Assembly: GCF_029784135.1 (NCBI RefSeq)
Contig: NC_073744.1
Location: 71,846,593-71,910,592 of the forward strand
DNA from: Toxorhynchites rutilus septentrionalis
Lineage: Eukaryota; Arthropoda; Insecta; Diptera; Culicidae
Length of the DNA: 64,000 nucleotides
Direction: 5' to 3'
Positions 22,061 to 33,589 of the stretch are shown piece after piece; position 1 is the stretch's first letter, and each line of letters begins with the position of its first letter. A program made the position numbers and the translations under genes. The notes under the pieces were generated by a model, which saw nothing but the letters and a program-made list of their open reading frames with translations, was not told the DNA's origin and searched no databases.

Positions 22061-22585
22061 TGCGTGAGTACATTACACCTTATTATAAAATCATTCATCC
22101 TTAAATAGTATGTAAACATTTTTCATATTCTCTTCATTCTAGGCTTTTAGCGCAATCTGATCTTTGTATTGTTTTAATCGATGTTTAACCTGTATGAAAC
22201 TTACTGCTGTTTGAAAAAACCCAATAGTAAGTTATGTTGATTGATTATAGTATTGTATCCAAAAAACGATATTTGAATTGAATCGACCTATCGTAATTTG
22301 AAAAAAGAAGCAGTGCAAGCAGAAGAAGGGGGAAATTGAACCCCCTAAGCAAATCGTCTAATATTTCCAAACCAATACGGTCTAAATAAAAAATGTCACA
22401 TTGTATATTGAGCTACACTTGTTTTCTCTCAATCAATAATGTTTTATCATTATACCAAGCTTCAAATTAATATATCATAAAATCAGTAATAGTGTTCTGG
22501 GATCGATACCAGGTGTTTCGGCCAGATTCCAGACCAGAAAAATTGGATTGAGACCATCTCGAATTCTGCATGGATCTTATCGCTG
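22061..22585. other. No recognised feature
   Basis: AT-rich. GGGGGAAATTGAACCCCC near 22328 resembles a T-arm but has no other tRNA features. Confidence 0.3.
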
Positions 22586-23380
22586 TTTTTTTTTTTTTTT
22601 TTCCCAAAATATATTTTTTATTAAGGCACATGTGGCGTTAGCCTGACGGGGCCGGGAGTCCAATATTTTGACAATTTTTGTCTTACAACTATGTTAGTAA
22701 TATGTAACCGATTACTCGCGGTTGGCTCGAGGTTAGTATTACAAGTGTTCTCATAATTGGTATGTTGCAGTCTTCGATGCTCTATGCGTGTGCCCGACAC
22801 GGGCTACTTCATATTGGGATGCAGCTGACCATTAATCAGCAACGCCCCCCTAGTCTGTACCCCATATCTAGCGTGGTGCGTCTTTCTCGACTCGAGGAAT
22901 CCAGGATACAATGGTCACTAGCCGGCGCAATCATCAGCTCGTGTAGAGTTGTCATGAGCGGTACAACCTTTGGCTCTTGTTGAATGATCAGTGGACTGCA
23001 CAACCTTTGGCCCGTGCATCTGTAAAGAGTGTGTGTATATTGCCGCGACTAAGTAAAAGTTTATCGATTGGATAGGAGGGATATGAAACGGGGACACAAC
23101 GAAGGAAACATCATTAAACGTTGACATCGGCGTTTCTGAGGAACAGGTATAGATGAAGCAGAAGATCAGGATCCCGGCTACCTAAGATATCCCGGACGGG
23201 GATATCCGATTGTCTGCCTTTTGCTCTCAGTGCTCTAGAGAGCCATTTCAAACACAGAGCATTTTCAAACACATTCGATGATTGGGCAAAGAAATCCGTT
23301 TTGATGACCTGCGTTGCTCTTTCAAGCTCCTCCTTCTTCCAACGTTGTCTGTCCATCTTCTTTTTGTAATTCAGCGGCAT
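22586..23380 (-). mobile_element. LINE 3' end with poly(A) tail, inverted relative to the 5.6-6.3 kb copy
   Basis: A T17 run at 22586-22602 is the poly(A) tail on the minus strand. Upstream lies the 3' UTR shared with 5640-6285, and a C-terminal coding frame at 23380-23114 with ELERATQVIKTDFFAQSS and SDIPVRDILGSRDPDLLLHL ending NADVNV. The tail resembles LOA/R1-type ORF2 C-termini. 5'-truncated. Confidence 0.6.
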
Positions 23381-23384
23381 CTGG

Positions 23385-23790
23385 AATCAATTAGACCAAA
23401 GAAAAGTATCAAACCTGTAGGACCAATTCACCCCCACAGAAACGTGTCCATGTCACCCCACACAACATGCAAAAATTAAAATGCATTTAATTTCATTTAT
23501 TGTTAACTAACTAACAGTTTCGCTGCAAATTGTTCCTCTTCTGTAGGCGAACAGAACTTTACTGCACAATACACGAAAAGTTTGTTTAATCGGCGGGAAA
23601 AACCTTAAAACTACGAACGGAAAACTCACATTTTTTGACAATCAAAGTGCTTGTGTTCATGCTACCATTTCCTTCCAGCTGTCCAATTTTACCAAAGTTT
23701 TTTTTACGTTAGGTACATACGGTTCAACAATAAAAGGAGATGACATTATAAAAAATCCATGTTGAGGCGTACTTTTAGAGATAAAGGGGT
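23385..23790 (-). repeat. Dispersed repeat, inverted partner of 26222-26420
   Basis: The block with GTTCAACAATAAAAGGAGAT and TTACGTTAGGTAC (about 23690-23760) is the inverse of the block at 26310-26370. The outer part with CCAATTCACCCCCACAG corresponds loosely to GGGTAGGTTGGGGTGATTTGG near 26226. Non-coding. Confidence 0.5.
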
Positions 23791-26221
23791 GCTGGATACT
23801 GAAAACACAAACAAATATTTTAGGTATCTAAAGGTCTTCCCAATTTAAGTCGTAGGTTTAGGACCTCCGTTTCCTAATCAAATATCTGCATAAACTCATG
23901 AACATTCTCCCACATCTGGATTACGTTTCCATAAACATTGATGTCTAAAATTAAGCCTGGTCGTTCTTAGCTCAACTAATACTCGAAGTCACATAGTCGT
24001 AACCCCCATACAAACACTTACGCATGGAACAAGTGAGAAGTAATGAAAAACGCAGCAGATTGAATAAGTGTTGCTATCGGTAGAAAAAAATTGACAAGGT
24101 CAGGTTTTCTGTTTGGCAGCGCAATTCGCACACTCGCAACTCTTGAGGCAACCGGCAACGACTATCTTGATGTGATGTTTTCGTTTCTCGAGTCGTATGA
24201 TAACAGTATAAGCACAAAACTCGATAAGCACAAAAACTTTGTTTTGTATTCTTAGAATAGAATTAATAAAGGTACCATGAGTTTTTTATAGAATGTAGTT
24301 CAGAATCACGATAGTCATGGCTAATGCATTTTTATATACTCATCAACGATAAAATTTTTTGAAGAATATAAATAGTATATGTAGTTGTAATAGTGTTTTC
24401 GGGTAAACTTATTCTTTTCGGATGACTTTTGTTGACATTCATGAATAGTCGAAAAATTAATAAAATTATACGGAATGATTCCTTGCATGTTTCCGTAATT
24501 ATTGATCTCCATTATAATGTTTTAGAAATAATAATCAAGGTACAGAAAAATGGTTCAAACAGGACATCTCTATTACTTTCTAAATTTATGTTTCCCCCAA
24601 AGCATGGAGCAATCATGAGCACTTATTCATCGTGATCAGTTACGCATATTTACCCCTACATGTTCGACAGCTAGAACAGCCAGAAAATTTTCGACCGTGT
24701 TCATCTCGCGAAACCGGTTGACTCACATAAGTTGTCCAGGCGTGGGTACAGTCGCGTCCGCACAAGTACAATCAGCATGATTCAGCAAAATCGTTATTTT
24801 ATCATGACTCTTCGCCGTGCCAAACAAGTCAACAACCACAGGAATTGTGTGATCGTGACAATGGGAACATAGATTTGGTTGCTCTATACGCAAGAGCTCT
24901 GACTATCCCTCTCCAAGCCCTACCAAATACGCTTGATAGCATTGTTTTCGTTTGTTGCTTCAAAATTAAGGGATCAATAGATCATTTTGAAGAAAAATGG
25001 GGCTCGTTTTGTGAACGTGACCTTGCCAAAATGGCTTTCAGCCGGAATGTTCAAAGGTTAATAACATGTGCCGTAAGCGATTTACGCGTTTGTTATCATG
25101 CTCGATTCGAACCTGAGGCGACCAAACGATCCGAACGATTTGTTTTATGATAATTGACTGTACATAAATTTTCAAATGATTTTTTTCAATTTGATTTTAA
25201 GAGCTTTACAAGCAACACAAATAGAATTTCTCACATTTCACCTTTGCGAAATTTAACCGAAACATTGTAAGAATAGGTAATTTAGCCCTTGATATGATTT
25301 CTGTTATGTTTCTGAATTTTGATATGTTGTCTCGACACCGATTCTGCACGTTCATAAAAGTTGCATAAACAAATAACATCAATCATTCGATTTTGGCAAC
25401 AAGTCAGAATGTTTCTAATGCCGAAATTGATCTTTATTTTAGTTTTTATTTATCTAGTTATATTGATTGTTGTGGCAGACAGATAAGGTTAGTTGTCACG
25501 CTGTGATTGCAAGAGTGATATTTCTATTGTTTCTCAAGATGGTAGACGTAAACGGAAAATGCGTCAATTATGTTACGGGACTGAAAGTGAATATATTTGA
25601 TATTCGATGCTTATAGATTTCATTACTCTGAGTGGTTTTCATCAGCTTAAATACACTTTCTTCCTTTGATTAAATAGGGATTCAAATGCGTGCTCTAGCT
25701 AATGTCGTTGCCAAACGGTGAAACATTAAAAACCCCTTTTTCCTTGAACTTTGGCGATAGTATTTCCAAACATTGGAGTTTCGGTCATTATTCCCATATT
25801 CTCACTTCTAGATCAGATGTTTATTCAAGTTTGATAATATTCGTATTCCAATACCTCGTGTACAACATTAGAATTCGTGAGCTTGGAAGATGAAAACAAA
25901 ACAAGCATCATATCAGTCAATGCGTCTCCCCCACATCTCAATCATAACGCAAATGCAACTCTCAGTCAGTGGCCTTGTTATTGTCACATGCAGTCAATAT
26001 ATACCAGAAAATCCCCAAGAGACAATGATTTTTTTCTGCAAGTCACGCTGATGGGGTTCAATTCGGACCGGCTTTCGTACTACAGAGGTGTAAACAATAA
26101 CACCATATATAACCCAATACTTTCTTTGGAAACACGTTTCAGTGCGAATGACTCGATGGACGTTCTTCATATTTATGTTAGTTCCGCTGTGCCAAAAATA
26201 TATGCCATTTGAAAAATAATC
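23791..26221. other. No recognised feature
   Basis: About 2.4 kb of AT-rich sequence. Frames at 24845-25150 and 25877-26212 were inspected and show neither known motifs nor convincing splice signals. Confidence 0.3.
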
Positions 26222-26420
26222 AGTAGGGTAGGTTGGGGTGATTTGGACATAAGGGTTGATTTGGAATCCCCCCCCCCTCCTTTCATCTCGAAAAGCACGA
26301 CTCAACCTGGATTGTTTATAATGTCATCTCCTTTTATTGTTGAACCGTAAGTACCTAACGTAAAAAACATTGGTAAAATTTTATAGGTGTGGGCAAACAG
26401 TGAACGAGGCAAGCAGTTTG
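26222..26420 (+). repeat. Dispersed repeat with GGGGTGATTTGGAC motif
   Basis: AGTAGGGTAGGTTGGGGTGA followed by a C-run and the block AATGTCATCTCCTTTTATTG shared, inverted, with 23680-23790. Confidence 0.5.
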
Positions 26421-26594
26421 ATTGTTAGAAAATGTAAGATTTTCGATCGTGGTTTTAAAATTTTTCTGCCGAATCAACAAAGTCGAACACGCCTATAACA
26501 TGAACATAAGACATAACAAAAATCGAACAAAAGTGATTTCTCTTTTTTAAATGGTAATTGCACATAAAGTCATCATTTGATCATAGCTAGAGTG

Positions 26595-27015
26595 CCAATG
26601 AAAATGTCAAAGTTTGAGTTTTTTGAAAATCGAAAAATCACCCAAGGTAAAGGAAATCGGGGTTTTCGAAAAAAAATGATGCCAAATGTCATATTGCATA
26701 AAACGTCGAGATCTAGTGTCATCTTGAAAAATTTTTGTTTGTCAAAAATCGACACTCTAGGACTTCAAAAAAAAGGTGATGCCAAATGTCTTAGAATTGC
26801 ATTACTCCTCGATATTTACAGTTATCTCGAATATTTTTTGTCAAAAAAAAAGTTTTTATTGGCACTTGGTCGTTTATCCGCCTGAAAAACCGATTTTTGA
26901 CAATTTTGTTTAGATAACTGTAAATCTCGACGTGTCATGCAATTTTAAGACTTTTGGCATCATTTTTTTAAACCCCGATTTACGGTAATTTTTCGATTTT
27001 CAAAAAACTCAAATT
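26595..27015. mobile_element. Foldback element with long terminal inverted repeats
   Basis: The left arm has TTTGAGTTTTTTGAAAATCG then CGGGGTTT and ATGATGCCAAATGTC. The right arm returns the same order inverted (GACTTTTGGCATCATT, AAACCCCG, CGATTTTCAAAAAACTCAAA). Within the arms ATGCCAAATGTC occurs twice directly. No coding capacity. Confidence 0.6.
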
Positions 27016-27589
27016 TTAACGTTTGTTACACCAGTAAATAAAGTCCAAGTGAGCGTCTAATTTGTATGCATGTGTGTGGCGACTGGCCCGTGTCAAAACA
27101 AAAAAAACTTTTAGGTAGGTAGAATGCAGTTTTCAGAACCAACTCGCACTCTTTTCTAATCGATTCGACAGATTCGGCAGTTACTAGCACTGTGTAAAGT
27201 GACGCTGAGAATGCCGGTCGGGCATCCATACTTCTCTCTGTCTTCTCTTCTTGATCTTTTTCATTGAAATCTATATGTTGGAACTAATAAACTCTTCAGA
27301 ACTTCCAAGGTTTTGCAAAATTGGAAGACGAACAACAAATTCTTTTAAAGGTGCATGTATATTTGAAGAAGGGTTGCTAGCAGCGAAGCTCTTTATTGTC
27401 CTCTACTGAAATGTGGTAATTTGTGAAATACTCTTCTACGGGCTGGACCGGAAAGTTCGTGCCGCCAGTGATGTCAATCAAATCGAGGATCCATTAAGAA
27501 TAATATTCGGTACACGACAGATCAATTAACAGATTCACTACAAATATCCAAAAAAAACCCGTTCTTGAGCATCTGGTGCAGCTAGCAAA
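27016..27589. other. No recognised feature
   Basis: About 0.57 kb. A minus-strand 67-residue frame at 27026-27229 is not convincing. Confidence 0.3.
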
Positions 27590-27900
27590 TTGCTACGGCG
27601 TATGGGTTCCACATTATTTGACCGAAATAAACTCAATGAATCACATCTTTTTCGTGCGTACTGTAGATCCTCTCCAACACACTTCCTGCAGCGCTACGAT
27701 GTCAAACTCACGGTTCTTCTATTGTTCGGAAAGCGCACGAATACTTCCGATGAAATGGCGAGATCGACAATTCCAGGTCCCGAGTTTCCAATCGTTAGTC
27801 CGTTTTCGTTGCCTGGGTCTATGTAGATTAGTCCGGTTCGAATCTTCTTGTGTATCGTTCGTTGCTTGGTGTTTTTAGCGGTGCGGCTTGTAAGGCCTGC
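27590..27900 (-). pseudogene. LINE apurinic-type endonuclease fragment
   Basis: On the minus strand the frames together give TWNCRSRHFIGSIRALSEQ and, after a shift, FDIVALQEVCWRGSTV. These are the first two blocks of the APE endonuclease of non-LTR retrotransposons (usual forms TWNVRSL and IVALQEVRW). Frameshifts and stops; the downstream catalytic blocks are not seen. Clade uncertain, RTE- or CR1-like. Confidence 0.55.
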
Positions 27901-28059
27901 GACCAACCCCACTATCTCGCAGGAAGACCATCTTAATGACGCTCATAGCGGCATCAATTCGCTTAGAGGAGCTATTTCCGGGTTTTTGTGGCTTTTCTTA
28001 CGAACTGCCAATGCCCAATTGCTCATCCCACCACACCCTAAACAGTTTCCCTGACAAGT

Positions 28060-28170
28060 GCAACCCAGAAAAACAATCTATGAGGATATGATTTCTGACA
28101 CAAACGGGAATCGAACCCGAAGCCCTCTTCTTGCCAAGCGCAACACTTACCACCATGGGGATCACAGGTT
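28060..28170 (-). mobile_element. tRNA-derived SINE fragment
   Basis: On the minus strand CATGGTGGTAAGTG stands at the A-box position and GGGTTCGATTCCCGTTTGTG holds a canonical B box. No acceptor stem or cloverleaf is preserved, so I read it as a SINE or tRNA pseudogene. Confidence 0.45.
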
Positions 28171-28189
28171 CATAAAATATATTGTTTCA

Positions 28190-28432
28190 TTCATTGTGAT
28201 AAATTGTTATGGAGCGCCCAAGTTGATTGATCTAAAAATCTCGTAAATCCATAAGGAGCAATAATTGTGAGTACAAAGGGGAGCTTGTGTTCTCGATTTC
28301 GATCAATCAGAACACGGTATTTCAGTTTGGATGATAGTTGTAGTTTCATGATATTATTTTCATTACTGTTATAAATTATTACGGAGTGCCCAAATCGATT
28401 GACGCAAAAAAAAATCGTGAATCCATCATGGG
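28190..28432. repeat. Pair of degenerate direct repeats of about 65 bp
   Basis: The block with ATAAATTGTTATGGAGCGCC and CTCGTAAATCCAT (from 28192) returns as ATAAATTATTACGGAGTGCC and ATCGTGAATCCAT (from 28361). Spacer about 100 bp; no coding frame. Confidence 0.5.
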
Positions 28433-28978
28433 TGTTTGAATCCATGTCAATGGGTGTTTGAAATTGGACAATTTACGCGATGCAATCTGTAAATATCCAC
28501 GGTCCGCGGGGCCAAACAATGCAAACCAGCATGCAGCATTGTCGTTGAACCAATCGACACGGATATCGGACGAGCACGAGCACTGAATGGCCCGATGGTG
28601 CAAGAACTGTCATATAAACCAAGGCGCCTAGAAGTATATCCTTCAGGTGGACCAACATGCTAAAATCACTCTTCAGCCATCTTGGAAGTCTACTGTGTTT
28701 TGTTTGTAAACAAAACACAATACGCTTGTGCCCAAGCTCACTCGTGATCAGTCTGTCTCTTTCACGCTTCAAGCTAATACTTCCCCTTCTGCTTTCTTCC
28801 GTACTGTTTTTATATACCGCTCCCTTAACCAACTTAGTGACGAAACGGCCTCACCTCAGGATATACAGGGTTTTCCATTTCGGGCTTCCGAAAGTATACA
28901 GCCCTGCGCTGACAACCGTTTGACATAGCTGTCAACCAAAGCGTCATACCGTTAGTTGAATGTCTGCCATTTTACAAT

Positions 28979-30339
28979 ATGGATCGTTTTAGCATCGCAC
29001 AACGTGTTAATTTTGTTGAATTATACTATAAAATGATGAAAAACCGGCAAATGTTTTTCGAGCATTACGGACGTATTTTGGTCGTCATGGACGGCCTACA
29101 GAGCACACAATCGCTAATGTAGTGCGTAAATTCGAACAAACTGGATCGGTAGCGGATATTGTGAAACTTGTGCATCATCGTAATGTGCGTTCGGCCGAAA
29201 ATATTGCTGCTGTTGCTGCCAGTGTGGAGGATGACCCGAATGTTTCGATTTCACGGCGTGCTCAGCAATTGGGCTTGTCAAACACATCATTGTGGCGAAT
29301 TTTGCATTTGGACTTGCACCTATATTCATATAAAGTCCAACTGGTACAAAAATTAGAGCGTGGTGACCATGGAATGCGTCGGGCATACGTCGATTGGGTG
29401 AACGAACAACAGCAGCAAAATGCTGAATTTTCGCATCAAATTTTCTTCAGCGATGAGACACATTTCGAGCTCGGTGGCTTTGTGAATTGTGCTCCCTTGG
29501 CCGAGTGGTTAGCGTCACAACTAACATGCCGGGTGTTCGGGTTCGATTCCCGTTCTGGTCGGGGGAATTTTTCGTCAAAGAAATTTCCTCCGACTTGCAC
29601 TGTGATCACGCGTATTCTAGAGCTTGCCACACAGAATGCATTCAAGGCGTGTTACTTGGCATAGAAATCTCAACTAAGTACTAATAAAAATGACGCAAGT
29701 AATATTACGTTGAGACGGCGAAGTTCCTCTAGGAACGTTAGTGCCATTGAAGAAGAAGAAGGCTATGTGAACACCCGTATATGGGGCTCAGAAAATCCAC
29801 ACGTGATTGTTGAGAGGCCATTGCATCCGCCAAAAGTCACTGTTTGGTGCGCATTATGGTCTGGTGGAGTCATCGGGCCGTATTTCTTTGAAAATGAGGA
29901 CGGCGAGACGGTAACTGTGAATGATGAGCGCTATGGCCGCATGTTAACCGATTTTTTTTGCCACAAATTGAAGATATGGATACGGATGACATGTGGTTTC
30001 AGCAGGACGGCGTCACGTGCCACACAACACGACCGAACATGGCCATATTGCGAACGAAATTTGAGGGACGCATAATTTCCCGTTTTGGTGATGCCAATTG
30101 GCCGTCCAGATCATGCGATTTGAACCCGCTAGACTTTTTTTTTGTGGGGTTTTGCGAAAGACCGTGTCTATGCCAACTCACCGCAAACTCTTGAACATTT
30201 GAAAGACAACATTCGTGAAGTTATGACCGAGATACCGCCCCATATGCGCCGAAAAGTCATCGAAAATTACCTGTTCCGGATCAAGGTGTGCGAGGAAGCC
30301 TTAGGTGGACATTTGAATGATGTTGTATTTCATACATAA
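28979..30339 (+). pseudogene. Mariner-like transposase pseudogene interrupted by a SINE
   Basis: The frame opens MDRFSIAQRVNFVELYY at 28979 and shifts near 29090. It continues with KFEQTGSVADIV, ISRRAQQLGLSNTSLWRIL (helix-turn-helix) and IFFSDETHFELGGF (first catalytic Asp), where the SINE at 29487-29760 breaks it. After the SINE: WCALWSGGVIGPYFFE, a frameshift near 29958, MWFQQDGVTCHTTRPN (second Asp) and SRSCDLNPLDFF (third acidic position, Asp), with 36 residues between the last two. A further frameshift near 30140 leads to AKDRVYANSPQTLEHL and the C-terminal end. At least three frameshifts besides the SINE make it non-functional. The IS630-Tc1-mariner superfamily is clear; the subfamily is not assigned. 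Confidence 0.85.
29487..29760 (+). mobile_element. Complete Feilai-like tRNA-derived SINE
   Basis: Starts with a tRNA-like head having a perfect A box (TGGCCGAGTGG near 29497) and B box (GGTTCGATTCC near 29541), then a tRNA-unrelated body, and ends in a GAA triplet run. That architecture is described for Feilai of Aedes aegypti. An 11-bp target duplication with one mismatch (GGCTTTGTGAA 29476-29486, GGCTATGTGAA 29761-29771) frames it inside the transposase frame. Confidence 0.8.
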
Positions 30340-30469
30340 TAGCATAAACCAAACTTTAATTTGAAATAAAAGTTTCATCGTAATTCGAATTTTAAGTGTG
30401 TTTTATTTCAATTTACTTTCGGAATTTAAAGTTGGAAAACCCTGTACTTCTAGGCGCCTTGATATAAAC

Positions 30470-31369
30470 GTTCGCTGTACTGTGTTGCCAAAACATCACG
30501 ACATTCGAACCATCAATACGTGACAATGTTAATGAAAGTAAGCAATCTACAAATGTGGCACCATACACAATCAATTTTCATTTTTCAATTTGTACCCGTT
30601 TGTGCGTTTGTGAATGTTCTAATTTGGCCCTGAAGGTAGTTGCTCGTACACAAGTATGAAAAAGTTCATTCGCTCATTTCTTCACATCTAATTATAAATC
30701 ACTCTTGTATCTGCTTGGAATAATCATGGCGAGAAAAAAGCAGCAAGCAATCGTGAGATGAATTATTTTACACTCCCCGACTTCATTCGGGACTGATAGT
30801 GAACATAACAAAACAAAGAGTGGAAAACAACATTCAATTAATGAATACTCCTTTGGAAGGATCGCACGAAACAAAATAACGAGTGAGTCAAAATAGAATG
30901 AGATGTCATTGCAATAGTGTACAGGAAACAACTCGATTTCAACTATTTACTTATATTTTACTGCCGCGATCGAGGCTTCAATGATTGCTATTTGAGTGGA
31001 AAATGAATGATTTTACAGACACTCGCTGGCTCAAACAAAATTTTCCAATTTGATTCTTTCACCATCTAACGTCATTCCGAGAGGCAAATGAGGGAATGCA
31101 AAATTCTCTGAGAATAGATGAGCGGAATCGAGACAGTATTTTTCCGATAAATTCGAGAATGAACTTTGCGAAGATGATAGGTGAATGTTTTTTGTCTCAA
31201 ATAAAGTGAGGCATAAACGGAGAATAGAAGGGTGAGTTTTATCTGTGAATGAGTGTTGTTGAACGAATTTCGATGCGATTTTGCCCATACCTATACCTGC
31301 TGTTACACCTGCATTGTAACATTTCTAATTGCATTTTCTCAGCGTTCAAATATCGTGAAATTGGAGGTT
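30470..31369. other. No recognised feature
   Basis: About 0.9 kb with only short frames; the interval 30690-31290 is purine-rich on the plus strand in places. Nothing assignable. Confidence 0.3.
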
Positions 31370-31515
31370 TTTTTACGCGGGGGAGACGTACCTCGTATGA
31401 AAACCGCGTTAATTGAGAAATCTGCGTAAAAACCGCGTTAATTCGAAAATCCACGTGAAAAAACTGCGTTATTTGGAAAAGCCGCGTTAATTGGAAAATC
31501 CGCGTAAAAAACCAG
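31370..31515. repeat. Degenerate minisatellite with CCGCGTTAATT units
   Basis: About four units of 25-33 bp, each with CGCGTTAATTNGAAAATCCGCG-like content (first clear unit AACCGCGTTAATTGAGAAAT). Units have diverged. Confidence 0.65.
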
Positions 31516-31589
31516 GTCACTCGTAATCCACTTAAGATTTTGGTGCAGGTGCGGCACTAATTTCCGTCACAAGCACTAGTTACTAGAGA

Positions 31590-31690
31590 TGAAACGTATA
31601 TCCGGTAGCTATCCGGTATCTGGCATATCCGGCCGGATATATGATAGTGACCTACTATCTGGCTGGATACCAGATATTGAAAAATATAAA
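31590..31690. repeat. Cluster of TATCCGG/CCGGATA motifs
   Basis: ATATCCGG, CTATCCGG, CATATCCGGCCGGATAT and GGCTGGATACC follow within 85 bp in both orientations. This resembles the subterminal repeats of some DNA transposons, but no partner end was found. Confidence 0.4.
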
Positions 31691-32246
31691 TAATTTCTCA
31701 TTAACACAAGATAAACCATAACAAAATAGCCCATTAACATCATTCATACATAATTAAAAATAATGTTTGATTACTGAAATGCCAGAATTTTTTCAAAATT
31801 AAATAAATATTAATTCTAGCAAATCTTGTTAATTGGTGATACTTCTTAGAAAAGGAAAGGAAAATATCTATTCAAAATTCCTTTTAAAAAACTTGATACT
31901 TTTATTTTTAAAGGATATTCATTCTAAATGGAAAATTTCATCATCGTTCATTATATTAATGCAAAAATATGTTGATCCTTCTCCCTTTTTTGGTTCATGC
32001 ATATTTTCAGTTTCTTCCAGTTTCATATTCGCAAATAAAAAGTAAAGTAAAAAAAATCTCGAAAAAAATTCCGCGTGAAAACCTGGGTATACAAAACGTT
32101 TCTAGTAAAGTTGTATGCAATTTCATCAAGTGCTTTCGTCATGAGAAAATGTCAACTTTTATAACATCTCAAATTATGTTCGAATGCCCATCACATTTTT
32201 GATAGCAACATTTCATGTTGAATATAACGTCTATTGTTCATACATA
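31691..32246. other. No recognised feature
   Basis: AT-rich sequence before the Tc1-like element; the frame at 31833-32045 shows no known motif. Confidence 0.3.
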
Positions 32247-33587
32247 CAGTGACTCAAACCCGTAATCGTACTCCACCATGCAGATTTTTTTCCCTTCTTT
32301 TGAAAATCGAAAACAAGCTTTCAGAACATTCTAATCTAATAAAGTCATAGTGTCATATGAGAGTTAAAAGGTTTGCTCTCTGTTTTCAGAATAATGGTTT
32401 TTATTTCTCAAAAAATGGTGAATGTATGTGCTAACGTATGGAAATTGACTCAAACTCATAATTGTACGCTGGTTCAAATCTCTACTCGATTTCGAAGGCA
32501 TTTGGAAAGCGAGTCTTTTGTGATCCGCGGTTCATTTGTAAAGAACCGTGGACCGTACACTCGTTCTGACGAACCGGCACAAATGAGCGGCTCGTTAGTG
32601 CTCGCCCATCTCTACGTCATACCATCCCTCCACCACCACGATTAAACGTTGCTTTCAGATTTTTCTTTACTTTTAATTCATCGTTGGCTTCCTCCATACG
32701 AAACGATAACCATCGGAGTCAAAAATATCAAATAAGAACCCATCTACGGAAATAACATCTTGCCAGTGAGATATTGATGTGTTTCATGCTGTTTGGAAAA
32801 ATCAAATTGGAGTTACTGATATTTTTTGCTGAGAAACGGTTTGTCCCTCTGTGCTCGGGCATTCAAGTTGCCCTTTCTAGGCACATTACAAACTTTTTGT
32901 TACTCAATTTGTTTTTTTTTATCGATGGTGTATTGGATAAGTATGTTTACTTAAACATCTTGAAGGAAAATATGGAGCAAAGTGTCAACAAAATGTGATG
33001 GAATCGAGGATTCAGGTTTTGCCAAGACAATGACCCAGAGCTCAAGACATATAAAGTTCGCACATGATGACATTACAATTACTCAAAAGTTATTGATATT
33101 CCTCCACAATCTTCATCAATCCCAGTAAAAAACTGAGGATGTTATCTGTGTAGAAAATTTTGAAACCATTAAATTTCTAAAAATAACGATTTTAAAAACC
33201 ACTTGATGAAAAAATTGAAAAATATTCCTTCCAAATACTCCAAAAAACTCGTAGATAAGGCCAAAAACAGCTAAAGATAGTTGCAATGAACAAGGGATAC
33301 CATACTAATTATGGAATTCGGAAATTGGTCAATGCCTCCGAAATCGAGTAGAGATTTCAACCAGCGTACGATTATGAGTTTGAGTCAATTTTCATACGTT
33401 AGCACATACATTCACCATTTTTAGAGAAATAGAAACCATTATTCTGAAAACAGATAGCAAACCTTTTAACTCTCATATGACTCTATGACTTTATCTAAAT
33501 AGAATGTTCCGTAAGCTTATTTTCGACTTTCAAAGGAATGGAAAAGAGATCTGCATGGTGGAGTACGATTACGGGTTTGAGTCACTG
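32247..33587 (+). mobile_element. Decayed Tc1-like element with about 250-bp terminal inverted repeats
   Basis: Ends CAGTGACTCAAACCCGTAAT at 32247 and its inverse ending 33587, with TA on both sides (32245-32246, 33588-33589). The inverted repeats extend about 250 bp inward (to about 32500 and from about 33335). The interior has transposase remnants: FFIDGVLDKYVYLNIL and NMEQSVNKM near 32900-33000, FRFCQDNDPELK near 33015, IDIPPQSS near 33090, and KKLVDKA near 33250. Stops and frameshifts throughout. A fragment ending GCCCATCTCTAC near 32614 resembles the end of another MITE family. Confidence 0.75.
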
Positions 33588-33589
33588 TA

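Larger units (their letters stand above)
28866..30444 (+). mobile_element. Mariner-like element nested in the MITE
   Basis: Ends CAGGGTTTTCCA at 28866 and the inverse at 30433-30444, each next to TA (28864-28865, 30445-30446). A second matched block, CCGAAAGTA, lies about 20 bp inside both ends. Carries a transposase pseudogene and a nested SINE. Confidence 0.8.
28620..30461. mobile_element. hAT-like MITE with 8-bp target duplication, split by a mariner-like element
   Basis: Terminal inverted repeat CAAGGCGCCTAGAAGTA at 28620 and its exact inverse ending 30461, with ATATAAAC on both outer sides (28612-28619 and 30462-30469). Without the nested mariner-like element (28866-30444) the MITE would be about 263 bp. 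A related MITE with its own 8-bp duplication lies at 35252-35608. 8-bp duplications are characteristic of hAT elements. Confidence 0.8.

Noticed and set aside
22320..22350. GGGGGAAATTGAACCCCC as a tRNA T-arm
   Set aside because: No A box, anticodon arm or acceptor stem; too little to call a tRNA.
28060..28170. Intact tRNA gene on the minus strand
   Set aside because: Only the B box is canonical; the stems do not pair, so a SINE or pseudogene is likelier.
31370..31515. CRISPR-like array
   Set aside because: Units are degenerate and contiguous without unique spacers, and the DNA is eukaryotic.
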